A program made the position numbers and the translations under genes. The notes under the pieces were generated by a model that was given only the letters and a program-made list of their open reading frames with translations, was not told where the DNA came from and searched no databases. Shown here piece by piece: positions 13,240 to 22,424 of a stretch of 64,000 nt of DNA. Origin of the DNA: Nocardioides phosphati (GTDB lineage: Bacteria > Actinomycetota > Actinomycetes > Propionibacteriales > Nocardioidaceae); assembly GCF_014646375.1 (NCBI RefSeq), contig NZ_BMNI01000008.1, forward strand, positions 1 to 64,000, written 5' to 3'. Numbering within the stretch: position 1 is the first letter of the stretch; the number at the start of each line of letters is the position of its first letter.

Positions 13240-14225
13240 CGGCCCTCCCCTGCCGGCGCGACGCGGTTGAGCTGCGGGCCGGGCGGCATGTTGGAGATCC
13301 AGGTGTCGAACCACGGGCCGGTGCCGAGCGTGTTGGCGAAGACCCGGTAGAAGGGCGCCATCAGCCGCAGGGACTGGTCGAGGTTGTCCTGGTTCTTGTT
13401 GAGGACGCGCAGCACGCTCTCGGTGTGGGCGAGCGCCGGCGCGAGGTCCGCGCGGCTCTGCTTGACGAGCGCGGTGAGCTCCTGGCCGAGCGTCGAGGTC
13501 GACACCAGGAGGTTGTGGATCGCCTCGCGGCGGGCCACGACAGCGCGGAAGAGCACGTCGGCATCCTTCATCAGGCCGATCAGGTCGTCGTCGCGCTTGT
13601 CGAGGACGGCGGAGACGGTGTGGAGGTTGCGGAGCAGCGTGTTGAGCTGGTCGTCGCGCTTCGCGACGTTGCGCGACAGGGCCGAGACGCCGGCCAGCGC
13701 CGCCTTGAACTCCTCCGGCGTGTTGCGCGTCAGGGCGGCGAGCGTGCGGAACGACTTGGCCAGCTGGTCGGTGTCGATCTTGTCGGCGGTGTCGGCCAGG
13801 CCGCTGAACGCGTCGACGACGTCGTACGGCGAGCTGGTGCGGTCGACCGGGATCGTCGCGCCCTCCTTCATCTGGCCGGGGCCCGACGGCTGGAGCGCGA
13901 GGTACATCTGGCCGAGGATCGTCTTCACCTTGATCGCCGCTGCGGTGTCGGGGCCGAAGTCGGCACCCGAGTCGACCTTGAAGGCGACCTTGACGTGGTT
14001 GCCGTCGAGGCCGACGTCGGTGACCTTGCCGATGCGGACGCCGGCGATGCGGACCTCGTCGTCGGCCTTGAGCCCGCCGGCCTCGCTGAAGGACGCGTAG
14101 TAGGTGTCGCCGCCACCGATCACCGGCAGGTCACCGGCACGGAAGGCTGCCACCATGGCGGTGCCGATCACCGCCAGGCTGACGGCGCCGACGACGACGG
14201 GATTGCGCTCTCGGAACGGGATCAT
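13236..14225 (-). CDS. mceC: MCE family protein MceC
   Basis: Third MCE subunit, 329 residues. Membrane anchor at about 10-28, MCE domain at about 41-113 (DEVRIAGVRIGKVTDV), then helices and a short Pro-rich end. The ATG at 14225 shares one base with the mceB stop (TGATG). It is the shortest MCE subunit of the operon and lacks the long disordered tail of MceA and MceF. Confidence 0.93.
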   Translation of the reverse strand: MIPFRERNPVVVGAVSLAVIGTAMVAAFRAGDLPVIGGGDTYYASFSEAGGLKADDEVRIAGVRIGKVTDVGLDGNHVKVAFKVDSGADFGPDTAAAIKVKTILGQMYLALQPSGPGQMKEGATIPVDRTSSPYDVVDAFSGLADTADKIDTDQLAKSFRTLAALTRNTPEEFKAALAGVSALSRNVAKRDDQLNTLLRNLHTVSAVLDKRDDDLIGLMKDADVLFRAVVARREAIHNLLVSTSTLGQELTALVKQSRADLAPALAHTESVLRVLNKNQDNLDQSLRLMAPFYRVFANTLGTGPWFDTWISNMPPGPQLNRVAPAGEGR

Positions 14226-15262
14226 CAGAGGTTGCACCTCGAGGCCGCGGTCTTGTAGTCGATCGGCAGGCGCTTCCCGCCCGGCAGGATCACCCGGCCG
14301 TGGAACTCGCACAGGTAGAAGTTGAAGAACGAGCCGTAGACCGCGGTGCGGCCCATCTTGGTCAGCTTGATCGGCAGCACCTGCAGGACGCGGTCGATCT
14401 CGCCCTTGTTGCGGTCGAGGTTGCCGGCCACGCGCCGCAGCTGCTTGAGGTCGGCGACCAGGTCGGGGCGGAGCCCCTTGACCAGGCTGGCGGTCTGGAC
14501 GGAGAGGTCCGAGATCTGGTCGAGCGGGCCGAGCAGCGCGTCACGGTCCTGGTTGAGGCCGCTGACGAGCGTGCGGAAGCTGACGATCAGGCGGCCCAGC
14601 TCGTCGTCACGGTCGGCCACGTGCTTGAGGACCGTGTTGAGGTTGTCGATCAGGTCGCCGATGACCTTGTCGCGGTCGGCCAGCGTGGAGGTCAGCGACG
14701 CGGTGTCGGAAAGCAGCCCCTCGAGGGTGCCGCCCTCGCCCTGGAAGACCTGGACGATCTCGTAGGAGAGCTTGTTGATGTCGCGCGGCGACAGGGCAGC
14801 GAAGAGCGGCTTGAAGCCGTTGAAGAGGACCGTGAGGTCGAGGGCTGCCGTCGTGTGGTCGAGCGGGATCGTGGCGTTCTCGGCGAGCTTGCCCGTCTCC
14901 CCCGGCTCCTGCGAGATCGCGATGTAGCGCTGACCGACGAGGTTGCGGAACTTCACCGTCAGGTGCGACGCCTGCGTCAGCGGCGTCTGGTCGCGGACCG
15001 TGAAGGTCACGCGCGCCCGGGTGCGGTCGACGATGTCGACGTTCTTGACGGTGCCGACCTTCACGCCCGCCATGCGGATGTCGTCGCCCTTGAAGACGCC
15101 GGTCGCGTCGGAGAAGACCGCGTGGTACTGGCGGGTGCGCTCGAAGCTGAGGTTGCCGATGGTGGCCGCCAGCAGCGCGGTCGCCATCGCCGTGATCACC
15201 ATGAAGATGCTCAGCCGGACGAGGTCGCCGGTGGTCTTGCGGTCGAGTCCCTTGCGGCTCAC
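14225..15262 (-). CDS. mceB: MCE family protein MceB
   Basis: Second MCE subunit, 345 residues. Membrane anchor at about 13-35, MCE domain at about 45-118 (KGDDIRMAGVKVGTVKNV), long helical region, and a C-terminal Cys pair (YLCEFHG and SRCNL). I chose the GTG at 15262 because it overlaps the mceA stop as GTGA and the anchor then begins at a sensible distance. The longer frame upstream is the shadow of mceA. Confidence 0.92.
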   Translation of the reverse strand: MSRKGLDRKTTGDLVRLSIFMVITAMATALLAATIGNLSFERTRQYHAVFSDATGVFKGDDIRMAGVKVGTVKNVDIVDRTRARVTFTVRDQTPLTQASHLTVKFRNLVGQRYIAISQEPGETGKLAENATIPLDHTTAALDLTVLFNGFKPLFAALSPRDINKLSYEIVQVFQGEGGTLEGLLSDTASLTSTLADRDKVIGDLIDNLNTVLKHVADRDDELGRLIVSFRTLVSGLNQDRDALLGPLDQISDLSVQTASLVKGLRPDLVADLKQLRRVAGNLDRNKGEIDRVLQVLPIKLTKMGRTAVYGSFFNFYLCEFHGRVILPGGKRLPIDYKTAASRCNL

Positions 15263-16539
15263 TGGACGCTCACCTCCGATCCACGGGCCATCGGCGCCAG
15301 CATGAAGACCGCCACGTCCGGAACGGAGGACGCGCCGGTGCCGACGACCGGGGAGAGCAGGACCCGCAGGGCCTCCGCCTCGGCCGACGTGCCGGCGTAC
15401 GGCGTGAAGTCGCTGTCGGCGGGGGCGACACGCTGCGTGCCCTTGCCGGTCGGGACCTCGACGCCGTCGTTGAAGTCGGGGACGGCGGTCCACGGGTGCG
15501 CCTGGTCGTTGACGTCACGCGGCAGCGTGAGGCAGGTCGGCTTGTTGACCAGTCCATTGACCGGCAGGTCGCCGACGTTCCAGCCACGCGGCTGGTGCTT
15601 CAGGATCTCCGCGTTGATGTGGAGCATGTGCCCGCGGAACGTCTGCCGGATCTGCTTCTCCTGCGTGACCATGCCCTGGAGGAAGCAGGCGTACTGCGGG
15701 GAGTACTTCGCGAGCAGCTTGAGCTGCACGGAGGAGAGCTGGCCGAGGCGCACGATGTTCTTCTCGTTGGCGTCGAGGAAGCTGCGCGCCGTGTCGGAGA
15801 AGGCGCTCACCTCACCGAAGAGCTTCTGCAGCTTCGCCTCGCGGGTCCGCAGGGTGTTGCCGGTGTAGACGGAGTTGCGCAGGATCGTGCCGATCTCGGG
15901 GAGGGCGGCCGCGTAGACGTCGGAGACCTTCGCCGTCTCGCGGATGTCGGCGATCAGGTCGTCGACCTTCGGGTTGAACCGCTTGAGGTAGTCGTCGAGG
16001 GTGACCAGGCCGTTGCCGATCTTGGTGCCACGCCCCTCGAGGGCGGTCGCGATCGCGTTGAGCGTGTAGTTGAGCTGCTCGGGCTTGATCGCACGCAGGA
16101 GGGGCAGCAGGTCGTTGAGGACCTTCTCGACCTCGGTGGAGACCGCCGTGCGGCTGATCGTCGCGTGCGGCCGGAGGGGGCTCGCACTGTCTCCGCCCGC
16201 GCTCTCGAGCGAGACGTACTTCTCGCCGAAGAGCGTCTTGGGCAGGATCGCGCCCGTCACGTCGCCGGGGATCGCCTTCATGCTGTCGGGGTAGATGCCC
16301 AGCTGGAGCTCGGCACCGTCACCCGCGGGCTTGAAGCTGCGGACCTGGCCCACGATGACGCCGCGGTACTTCACGTCGGCGCGCTCGGGCATCTGCAGCC
16401 CGATCGTCGAGGACTGCAGGGTGACCGGCACGAAGTCGGTGAACTTCTGGCTGAAGATCGCGTAGGTGAACCACAGCGAGGCTGCCATCAGCAACAGGAA
16501 GACCACGCCGATCAGGCGGTGGCTGCGCAGGATTCCCAT
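15259..16539 (-). CDS. mceA: MCE family protein MceA
   Basis: First MCE subunit, 426 residues. Membrane anchor at about 8-28, MCE domain at about 37-112 (RADVKYRGVIVGQV through GEKYVSLE), followed by a long helical region and a Cys-containing tail. It starts with ATG one base after the yrbEB stop codon. In mycobacterial Mce systems this subunit is the one first linked to cell entry; later work assigns the family to lipid or sterol import. Confidence 0.93.
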   Translation of the reverse strand: MGILRSHRLIGVVFLLLMAASLWFTYAIFSQKFTDFVPVTLQSSTIGLQMPERADVKYRGVIVGQVRSFKPAGDGAELQLGIYPDSMKAIPGDVTGAILPKTLFGEKYVSLESAGGDSASPLRPHATISRTAVSTEVEKVLNDLLPLLRAIKPEQLNYTLNAIATALEGRGTKIGNGLVTLDDYLKRFNPKVDDLIADIRETAKVSDVYAAALPEIGTILRNSVYTGNTLRTREAKLQKLFGEVSAFSDTARSFLDANEKNIVRLGQLSSVQLKLLAKYSPQYACFLQGMVTQEKQIRQTFRGHMLHINAEILKHQPRGWNVGDLPVNGLVNKPTCLTLPRDVNDQAHPWTAVPDFNDGVEVPTGKGTQRVAPADSDFTPYAGTSAEAEALRVLLSPVVGTGASSVPDVAVFMLAPMARGSEVSVQ

Positions 16540-16540
16540 G

Positions 16541-17368
16541 TCAGCCCGCCAGCCTGACGGTGGTCGAGGCTCCCCAGATCGCCATGGAGAGCAGCAGGTC
16601 GAGGACGTTGATCGCCACGATCGACGTCCGGACCGCCTTGCCGACCGCGACGCCGACACCCGCCGGACCGCCCGAGGCGGTGTAGCCGTGGTAGCAGTGG
16701 ATCAGGATGACGACGACGGCGAAGACGAGCACCTTGCCGAAGGACCAGAGCACGTCGCCCGGCGGCAGGAACGCGTGGAAGTAGTGGTCGTAGGTGCCGA
16801 CACTCTGCCCGTAGCCGCGGGTGACCACGAGCCGCGTCGCGAAGTACGACGACAGCAGGCCCACGACGTACAGCGGGACGATGGCGACCAGACCCGCGAG
16901 GATGCGTGTGGTGACCAGGAAGGGCATCGACGGGATCGCCATGACCTCGAGAGCGTCGACCTCCTCGGAGATCCGCATCGCGCCGAGCTGGGCGGTGAAG
17001 CCACACCCGACGGTCGCCGCGAGAGCGATGCCCGCGACCAGCGGGGCGATCTCGCGGGTGTTGAAGTACGCCGACACGAAGCCGGTCAGCGCGCCGGTGC
17101 CGAGCTGGTTGAGGGCGGCGTAGCCCTGGAGGCCGACCTCGGTGCCGGTGAAGAAGCACATCGAGACGATGACGCCGACCGTGCCACCGATGACGGCAAG
17201 TGCACCCGTGCCGAGCGTGACCTCGGCGAGCAGGCGGAGGATCTCGCGCGACCAGCGCTTGATCGCGACCGGCGCCCACACCAGGGCGCGCAGGTAGAAG
17301 GCCAGCTCGGCGCCGAGGTGGTCGAGGAAGGAGAGGAGGCGCTGCGGGAGCGCGAGGAGGGCACCCAT
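16541..17368 (-). CDS. yrbEB: MlaE/YrbE-family ABC permease, second subunit
   Basis: Integral membrane permease of the Mce transporter, 275 residues with about five membrane segments. The family core is visible as GAMRISEEVDALEVMAIPSMPFLVTTR, the segment that contacts the ATPase. It begins 4 bases after yrbEA and runs into mceA. With YrbEA it forms the inner-membrane pore driven by MceG. Confidence 0.95.
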   Translation of the reverse strand: MGALLALPQRLLSFLDHLGAELAFYLRALVWAPVAIKRWSREILRLLAEVTLGTGALAVIGGTVGVIVSMCFFTGTEVGLQGYAALNQLGTGALTGFVSAYFNTREIAPLVAGIALAATVGCGFTAQLGAMRISEEVDALEVMAIPSMPFLVTTRILAGLVAIVPLYVVGLLSSYFATRLVVTRGYGQSVGTYDHYFHAFLPPGDVLWSFGKVLVFAVVVILIHCYHGYTASGGPAGVGVAVGKAVRTSIVAINVLDLLLSMAIWGASTTVRLAG

Positions 17369-17372
17369 GCGC

Positions 17373-18158
17373 TCAGCCTGTCTTCGGGGGGACGAGCTGG
17401 ATGTAGAGCGCGCTCATCACGAAGTTGACAACGAAGAGAAGCATGAACGTCACGACGACCGAGATGTTGACGGCGTCGCCGACGCCCTTCGGTCCGCCGC
17501 CGGCGTTCATGCCCATGTACGACGCGACGATCGCCGCGATCAGGCCGAAGACGAGCGCCTTGACCATGCCCTGCCAGAGGTCGGGCAGCTGCGCGAGCGC
17601 GGTGAAGCTCGACAGGTAGGCGCCCGGGGTGCCGTGCTGGAGGATCACGTTGAAGACGTAGCCGCCAGCCACGCCGACGACGCTGACCAGGCCGTTGAGG
17701 AAGACCGCCACCAGCATGCACGCGAGCACACGGGGCACGACGAGGCGCTGGATCGGGTCGATGCCCAGCACCATCATCGCGTCGAGCTCCTCGCGGATCT
17801 TGCGCGCGCCGAGGTCGGCCGCGATCGCGGAGCCACCGGCACCGGCGATCAGCAACGACGTCGCGATGGGGCCGGCCTCACGGACGACGGCCAGCACGGA
17901 CGCGGAGCCCGTGAAGGACTGCGCGCCGAACTGGGCGATGAGCCCACCGACCTGCAGGGCGATCACCGCTCCGAACGGAATCGCGACGAGCGCGGTCGGA
18001 ACGATGGTCACCGAGGCGATGAACCACGCCTGCTGGAAGAACTCCCGAGTCTGGAACGGTCGTCGGAACAGCCCCCGTGCAACATCCAGCGCGAACGCGA
18101 AGAGTTTGCCTGCCGAACCGATAGGCGCGAGAGCCCTGGAAGCGGTCACTGCTGTCAT
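17373..18158 (-). CDS. yrbEA: MlaE/YrbE-family ABC permease, first subunit
   Basis: First permease subunit of the Mce importer, 261 residues. The family core is ARKIREELDAMMVLGIDPIQR, followed by three hydrophobic segments. The ATG at 18158 lies 29 bp after mceG, without a strong Shine-Dalgarno. The close spacing indicates one transcript with mceG, so here the ATPase belongs to the operon, unlike M. tuberculosis where mceG/mkl is unlinked. Confidence 0.95.
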   Translation of the reverse strand: MTAVTASRALAPIGSAGKLFAFALDVARGLFRRPFQTREFFQQAWFIASVTIVPTALVAIPFGAVIALQVGGLIAQFGAQSFTGSASVLAVVREAGPIATSLLIAGAGGSAIAADLGARKIREELDAMMVLGIDPIQRLVVPRVLACMLVAVFLNGLVSVVGVAGGYVFNVILQHGTPGAYLSSFTALAQLPDLWQGMVKALVFGLIAAIVASYMGMNAGGGPKGVGDAVNISVVVTFMLLFVVNFVMSALYIQLVPPKTG

Positions 18159-18187
18159 GGCTGTCTCTGATCAGCTTCTCTCGCTGA

Positions 18188-19159
18188 TCAGACCTCGCCC
18201 TTCGACGATGCGTTGGCGGCCAGGATCGAGTCCGCCCTGAAGGAGCCCGGAGGCGGCGTGACGCCGTTGAGGCGGCACCACTCACCCGGCGGACGCTGCG
18301 ACTTGCGCGGGATGCCGTTGGAGGTCTCGAGCTGGAGCGGGATCGGCGGCAGCGGCGGAAGGTCCATGTCCTTCTCGGCAGCCAGCTGGTCGGCGTCCTT
18401 CTCCTCGGACATGCCGATCGGGCCGACGGTCTGCGCGTTGAGGAACTGGCGCACGACCGGCTCGTCGGACGACAGCAGCATCTCGCGCGGGCCGAACATG
18501 GCCAGGTGCTTGTGGTAGAGCAGGCCGATCTGGTCCGGGACGACACGCACCGAGTGGATGTCGTGCGTGACGATCATGAACGTCGCCTCGATCTGCGCGT
18601 TCAGGTCGACGAAGAGCTGGTTGATGAACGACGTGCGGACCGGGTCGAGACCGGAGTCAGGCTCGTCGATGAGGAGGATCTCGGGGTCGAGGACCAGCGC
18701 GCGAGCCAGGCCGGCACGCTTGCGCATACCACCCGAGATCTCGCCGGGGAGCTTGTACTCCGCGCCGATCAGACCGACCAGGTCCATCTTCTCGAGGACG
18801 ATCTTCTTGATCTCCGACTCCGACTTGCGCGTGTGCTCGCGCAGCGGGAAGGCGACGTTGTCGAAGAGGTTCATCGAGCCGAACATCGCGCCGTCCTGGA
18901 AGAGGACACCGAAGAGCTTGCGGACCTCGTAGAGGTCCTTCTCCGAACAGTTGGCGATGTCGGTGCCCTCGATGATGACCGAGCCCCGGTCAGGCTTGAG
19001 GAGACCGATGAGGGTCTTGAGGAGGACCGACTTGCCGGTGCCGGACGGGCCGAGCATGACGCAGATCTCGCCGGCAGGCATGGTCAGCGTGACGTCGTTC
19101 CAGATGAGCTGCTTGCCGAAGGACTTCGTCAGATGCTCGATCTTGATGTCAACACCCAT
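18188..19159 (-). CDS. mceG: Mce transporter ATP-binding protein MceG (Mkl)
   Basis: ABC ATPase of the Mce importer, 323 residues. Walker A GPSGTGKS is at 37-44, Q-loop Q88, signature SGGMRKR from 142, Walker B ILLIDEPD at 161-168, H-loop H199. After about 250 comes a Pro-rich C-terminal extension of about 70 residues, a feature of MceG proteins. The ATG at 19159 follows AGGAAGAGGAG closely. It heads an operon of eleven genes ending at 8173. Confidence 0.95.
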   Translation of the reverse strand: MGVDIKIEHLTKSFGKQLIWNDVTLTMPAGEICVMLGPSGTGKSVLLKTLIGLLKPDRGSVIIEGTDIANCSEKDLYEVRKLFGVLFQDGAMFGSMNLFDNVAFPLREHTRKSESEIKKIVLEKMDLVGLIGAEYKLPGEISGGMRKRAGLARALVLDPEILLIDEPDSGLDPVRTSFINQLFVDLNAQIEATFMIVTHDIHSVRVVPDQIGLLYHKHLAMFGPREMLLSSDEPVVRQFLNAQTVGPIGMSEEKDADQLAAEKDMDLPPLPPIPLQLETSNGIPRKSQRPPGEWCRLNGVTPPPGSFRADSILAANASSKGEV

Positions 19160-19344
19160 GAGGGCTCCTCTTCCTAACGTGCGTCTCGGGAACTTCGACC
19201 GGGGTCGACTCCCCCACGGAGCACTCAACGTGACCGTGAGCGCAAAGTTACGGCCTTTCGTGGCCCACGTCACCCGATGCCCACTATTTGTACTCGCCGG
19301 TAGCCAGGGCGCCACGACGTACGGCGGGAATGCGGGAAATGGCA

Positions 19345-19382
19345 GACCGGGCGGCCACCCCCGCAGGGATGACCGCCCGGTC
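19345..19382 (-). terminator. rplL terminator hairpin
   Basis: A 13-bp inverted repeat with one mismatch (GACCGGGCGGCCA / TGACCGCCCGGTC, 12-base loop) lies about 22 bp beyond the rplL stop on the minus strand. The remaining 19160-19344 probably carries the mceG promoter; I see no clear core motif there. Confidence 0.7.
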
Positions 19383-19404
19383 CGTGCGACTCAGGGAGTC
19401 AGGG

Positions 19405-19791
19405 TCACTTGAGCGTGACGGTGGCGCCGGCGCCCTCGAGGGCCTCCTTGGCCTTCTCGGCAGCGTCCTTGGCGACGCCCTCGAGGATCACCTTGGGAGC
19501 GGCCTCGACCAGGTCCTTGGCCTCCTTCAGGCCGAGGTTGGTGAGCGCGCGCACCTCCTTGATGACGTTGATCTTCTTGTCACCGGCGGCGGTGAGCTCG
19601 ACGTCGAACTCGTCCTTCTCGGCAGCAGCCTCGGCGGCCGGGGCGCCCGGGGCGCCAGCAGCGGCAACGGCGACCGGAGCGGCGGCGGTGACGCCGAAGG
19701 TCTCCTCGAACTCCTTCACGAACTCGGAGAGCTCGATGAGGGTCAGCTCCTTGAACGCGTCAAGCAGCTCGGCGGTGGTGAGCTTCGCCAT
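19405..19791 (-). CDS. rplL: 50S ribosomal protein L7/L12
   Basis: Stalk protein of the large ribosomal subunit that recruits translation GTPases; dimers bind L10. The 128 residues show the N-terminal dimerisation helices, an Ala/Gly-rich hinge (about 36-55) and the conserved C-terminal domain ([26 protein letters not shown] and so on). AAAGGA lies 8 bases before the ATG. It follows rplJ after 74 bp, the universal order. Confidence 0.99.
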   Translation of the reverse strand: MAKLTTAELLDAFKELTLIELSEFVKEFEETFGVTAAAPVAVAAAGAPGAPAAEAAAEKDEFDVELTAAGDKKINVIKEVRALTNLGLKEAKDLVEAAPKVILEGVAKDAAEKAKEALEGAGATVTLK

Positions 19792-19865
19792 GATGGCGGT
19801 CCTTTCGTAAGTCCGGCCCGGAGGCCGGCCAGGGTTTCAGGTGGTGTGGTGCGTCAGCCCGAGGA

Positions 19866-20489
19866 TCAGGCGTCGGCGGACTCGGTCGCGTCGTCGGCCG
19901 CGGGGGCCTCCTCGGCAACCGGGGTCTCCTCGGCAGCGGCCGGGGCACCGGCACCACCTGCGAGGATCGAGGGGTCGTTCGCGGCCTTGGCCTCGAGAGC
20001 GGCAGCAAGCTGCGCGGTCTTCGACGGCAGGGCGTTGAACACGTAGAGCGCCTGGGCCAGCGTCGCGGTGAGAGCACCGGCAACCTTGGCGAGCAGGACC
20101 TCACGCGACTCGAGGTCGGCCAGCTTGGCGACCTCGGCAGCGTCGAGGACGTTGCCGTCCAGGAAACCACCCTTGATGACAAGGGCGGGGTTCGCCTTGG
20201 CAAAGTCACGCAGACCCTTGGCCGCCTCGACGACATCGCCCTTGATGAAGGCGATGGCGGTCGGGCCGGTCAGCAGGTCGTCGAGACCCTCGAAGCCCGC
20301 CTCACGGGCGGCGATGAGGGCCAGCGTGTTCTTGACCACGGCGTAGTCAGCGTTCTCGCCGAGGGAGCGTCGCAGCTGCTGAAGCTCCGCAACGGAGAGA
20401 CCGCGGTACTCGGTCAGGACGGCACCGTTGGAGGCGTTGAACGTGTCAACGACCTCGGCAACAGCGGCTGCCTTGTCTGCCCGCGCCAT
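19866..20489 (-). CDS. rplJ: 50S ribosomal protein L10
   Basis: Base of the ribosomal stalk, 207 residues. The start [10 protein letters not shown] at 20489 is preceded by GGAAGGAG. The upstream in-frame extension to 20528 runs into the attenuator hairpin and is not coding. The C-terminal 35 residues are an acidic Ala/Glu-rich tail typical of actinobacterial L10. Expression is probably autoregulated through the L10 leader just upstream. Confidence 0.98.
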   Translation of the reverse strand: MARADKAAAVAEVVDTFNASNGAVLTEYRGLSVAELQQLRRSLGENADYAVVKNTLALIAAREAGFEGLDDLLTGPTAIAFIKGDVVEAAKGLRDFAKANPALVIKGGFLDGNVLDAAEVAKLADLESREVLLAKVAGALTATLAQALYVFNALPSKTAQLAAALEAKAANDPSILAGGAGAPAAAEETPVAEEAPAADDATESADA

Positions 20490-20530
20490 GGGTCTCCTTC
20501 CGATTCGATGAGACCACCCCCGGATCATGC

Positions 20531-20562
20531 AAAAACGCCCCGGCGCAAGCGCTCAGGGCGTT
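20531..20562 (-). terminator. attenuator hairpin before rplJ
   Basis: On the minus strand AACGCCC and GGGCGTT form a 7-bp stem (20556-20562 with 20534-20540), followed at once by five T (20535-20531). It lies 42 bp before the rplJ start, at the end of the L10 leader, so it looks like a conditional terminator rather than a gene end. Confidence 0.7.
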
Positions 20563-20675
20563 CATGGACCTCGCGGTCCGGCTCTGGTGCACCTGCGCAG
20601 GTCGTCCGCTTCGCGGATCCTTCGGTCACCCTGCTGGGCAGGGAGACGACCGGCGGTCTCTGGTTTCAGGTGCAG
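20531..20675 (-). promoter_or_regulatory. ribosomal protein L10 leader
   Basis: The 5' untranslated region before rplJ is long and structured. On the minus strand it contains a pyrimidine-flanked stem block with GACCGAAGG and GACGACCTGCGCAGGT elements, like the known L10 leader to which the L10-L7/L12 complex binds. It ends in an intrinsic-terminator-like hairpin with T5. Family identity is my recognition of the layout; exact limits are approximate. Confidence 0.7.
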
Positions 20676-20690
20676 AGCCTACGCGGCGCT

Positions 20691-20721
20691 CCCCGCGCCA
20701 CCAAATCGAGGTGGCGCGGGG
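20691..20721 (-). terminator. terminator after the LppX-like gene
   Basis: A perfect 12-bp inverted repeat (CCCCGCGCCACC / GGTGGCGCGGGG) with a 7-base loop, 20 bp beyond the stop of the 20741-21571 gene. It should separate that transcript from the L10 leader. Confidence 0.75.
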
Positions 20722-20740
20722 CGCGCACGGCGTACGTCGG

Positions 20741-21571
20741 TCAGTTGCTGCCGACCTCGGTCTTGCGCTCCGGCCTCGCCTTCAGCACCGTCGACTGGAC
20801 CTGCGCGGCGGGCGGAGCCTCGATGGCCACGGGGGCACCGTAGCCGGTGAACGTCTGGATCTCCTCGGACTTGATGGCGCCGATGTCGCTCGGCGTGGTC
20901 ATCTTCACCAGGCGGTCCTTGTTGTCGACCCAGACGTCGAAGACCTCCATGTCGCCGGGGTTGCCGACGACCGGGTTGCTGGTGACCTCCTTGACCTTCT
21001 CGATCGCCACCGTGACCCGGTAGTGGACCGCCACGGCGACGCCGACATTCTCGGTGCCGATGACCTGGAAGCCGGCGGGGTCCTCGAAGATCGCCAGCTG
21101 GCGGCGCGGGTCCACCTCGTTGTCGAGCGCGTCGACGAGGACCTTCGACTTGGTGCTGTCGAGCTTCGCCCACGGCTTGCTCTTCGACAGTCGCGGGTCG
21201 TTGATGTACCAGGTGCCGTCGACGTAGCGGGCCTCGCCGGCCTCGCCGGTGGCGCCGCGCGGCGCGAAGGCGACGTCGACCTTCTTGCCGTCCCAGGTGA
21301 CCTTGCCCTCGACGACCGACTGGATCTTGTCGTTGAGCGTCGTGGTCTGGACGTAGCTCCAGGAGCCGGCCTTCTCGCGGGCGTCGATCAGCGCCTTGGC
21401 GAACTCGTCCTTGCGGAGCTCGTGCAGGCCGCCGAGGGAGTCCCCGTCGTCGTCGCCCTTCTTCTGGAGCACCACGACCGCAGCCACGAGCAGGGCGAGC
21501 ACCACAAGGGCTCCGAGGACGATCAGGACGTTCCGGCGGGTACGGGTGGCCGGGCTCACGACGTGGGACAT
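20741..21571 (-). CDS. LppX/LprG-like membrane-anchored protein
   Basis: A 276-residue protein with one N-terminal membrane anchor (about 14-35) followed by an extracytoplasmic domain resembling LppX_LprAFG lipid-carrier proteins (FAKALIDAREKAGSWSYVQ, then a repeated strand pattern and GFQVIGTENV). Family members bind acylated glycolipids or peptides for cell-envelope transport. There is no lipobox Cys, so it is anchored by the helix rather than lipidated. It lies between rplA and rplJ with terminators on both sides, so it is its own unit. Confidence 0.7.
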   Translation of the reverse strand: MSHVVSPATRTRRNVLIVLGALVVLALLVAAVVVLQKKGDDDGDSLGGLHELRKDEFAKALIDAREKAGSWSYVQTTTLNDKIQSVVEGKVTWDGKKVDVAFAPRGATGEAGEARYVDGTWYINDPRLSKSKPWAKLDSTKSKVLVDALDNEVDPRRQLAIFEDPAGFQVIGTENVGVAVAVHYRVTVAIEKVKEVTSNPVVGNPGDMEVFDVWVDNKDRLVKMTTPSDIGAIKSEEIQTFTGYGAPVAIEAPPAAQVQSTVLKARPERKTEVGSN

Positions 21572-21591
21572 GGGCGGTAGTCAAACATGAC

Positions 21592-21624
21592 GAAGGCCCC
21601 ACCCGTGGAACGGGTGGGGCCTTC
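21592..21624 (-). terminator. rplKA operon terminator
   Basis: A perfect 14-bp inverted repeat (GAAGGCCCCACCCG / CGGGTGGGGCCTTC) with a 5-base loop, 23 bp beyond the rplA stop. Confidence 0.85.
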
Positions 21625-21647
21625 GCGGCTGATTCTCAGGAAGAGAC

Positions 21648-22361
21648 TCAGGCCTCGTCCTCGGCCGCGACGTTCTTGGTGCGGTTGGGGTCGATCTGGA
21701 TGCCCGGGCCCATCGTCGTGGAGACGGTGACCTTCTTGATGTAGCGGCCCTTGGAGGAGGCCGGCTTCAGACGCAGGATCTCCTCCAGCGCGGCGGCGTA
21801 GTTCTCGGCGAGCTGCTGCTCGGAGAAGGAGGCCTTGCCGATGATGAAGTGGAGGTTCGCGTGACGGTCCACGCGGAACTCGATCTTGCCGCCCTTGATG
21901 TCGGCGACGGCCTTGGCCACGTCGGGGGTGACGGTGCCGGTCTTCGGGTTGGGCATGAGGCCACGGGGACCGAGCACGCGGGCCACGCGGCCCACCTTGC
22001 CCATGAGGTCCGGCGTCGCGACAGCGGCGTCGAAGTCGGTCCAGCCGCCGGCCACCTTCTCGATGAGCTCGTCGCCACCGACGAAGTCGGCGCCGGCCTC
22101 ACGGGCGGCGTCGGCCTTGTCGCCGTTGGCGAAGACGAGGACGCGGACGGTCTTGCCCGTGCCGTTGGGCAGGGAGACGGTGCCGCGGACCATCTGGTCG
22201 GCCTTGCGCGGGTCGACGCCGAGCGACATCGACACGTCGACGGTCTCGTCGAACTTCTTCTTGCTGGCACCCTTGGCGATCTTGATCGCGGCGAGCGGGG
22301 CGAAGATCTCGTTCTTGTCGAACGTCGCCGCCGCGGCGCGGTAGGTCTTGCTGCGCTGCAT
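21648..22361 (-). CDS. rplA: 50S ribosomal protein L1
   Basis: L1 stalk protein near the E site, 237 residues, full length. The conserved motifs [21 protein letters not shown] and the C-terminal [17 protein letters not shown] are plain. GAAGGAAG lies 4 bases before the ATG. It is cotranscribed with rplK after a 63-bp gap. Confidence 0.99.
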   Translation of the reverse strand: MQRSKTYRAAAATFDKNEIFAPLAAIKIAKGASKKKFDETVDVSMSLGVDPRKADQMVRGTVSLPNGTGKTVRVLVFANGDKADAAREAGADFVGGDELIEKVAGGWTDFDAAVATPDLMGKVGRVARVLGPRGLMPNPKTGTVTPDVAKAVADIKGGKIEFRVDRHANLHFIIGKASFSEQQLAENYAAALEEILRLKPASSKGRYIKKVTVSTTMGPGIQIDPNRTKNVAAEDEA

Positions 22362-22424
22362 GATTCTTCCTTCGGTTGTTAAGAGGAGATGTGGTCAGCG
22401 GGCCAGCGCGGCCCTCCCACGGTT

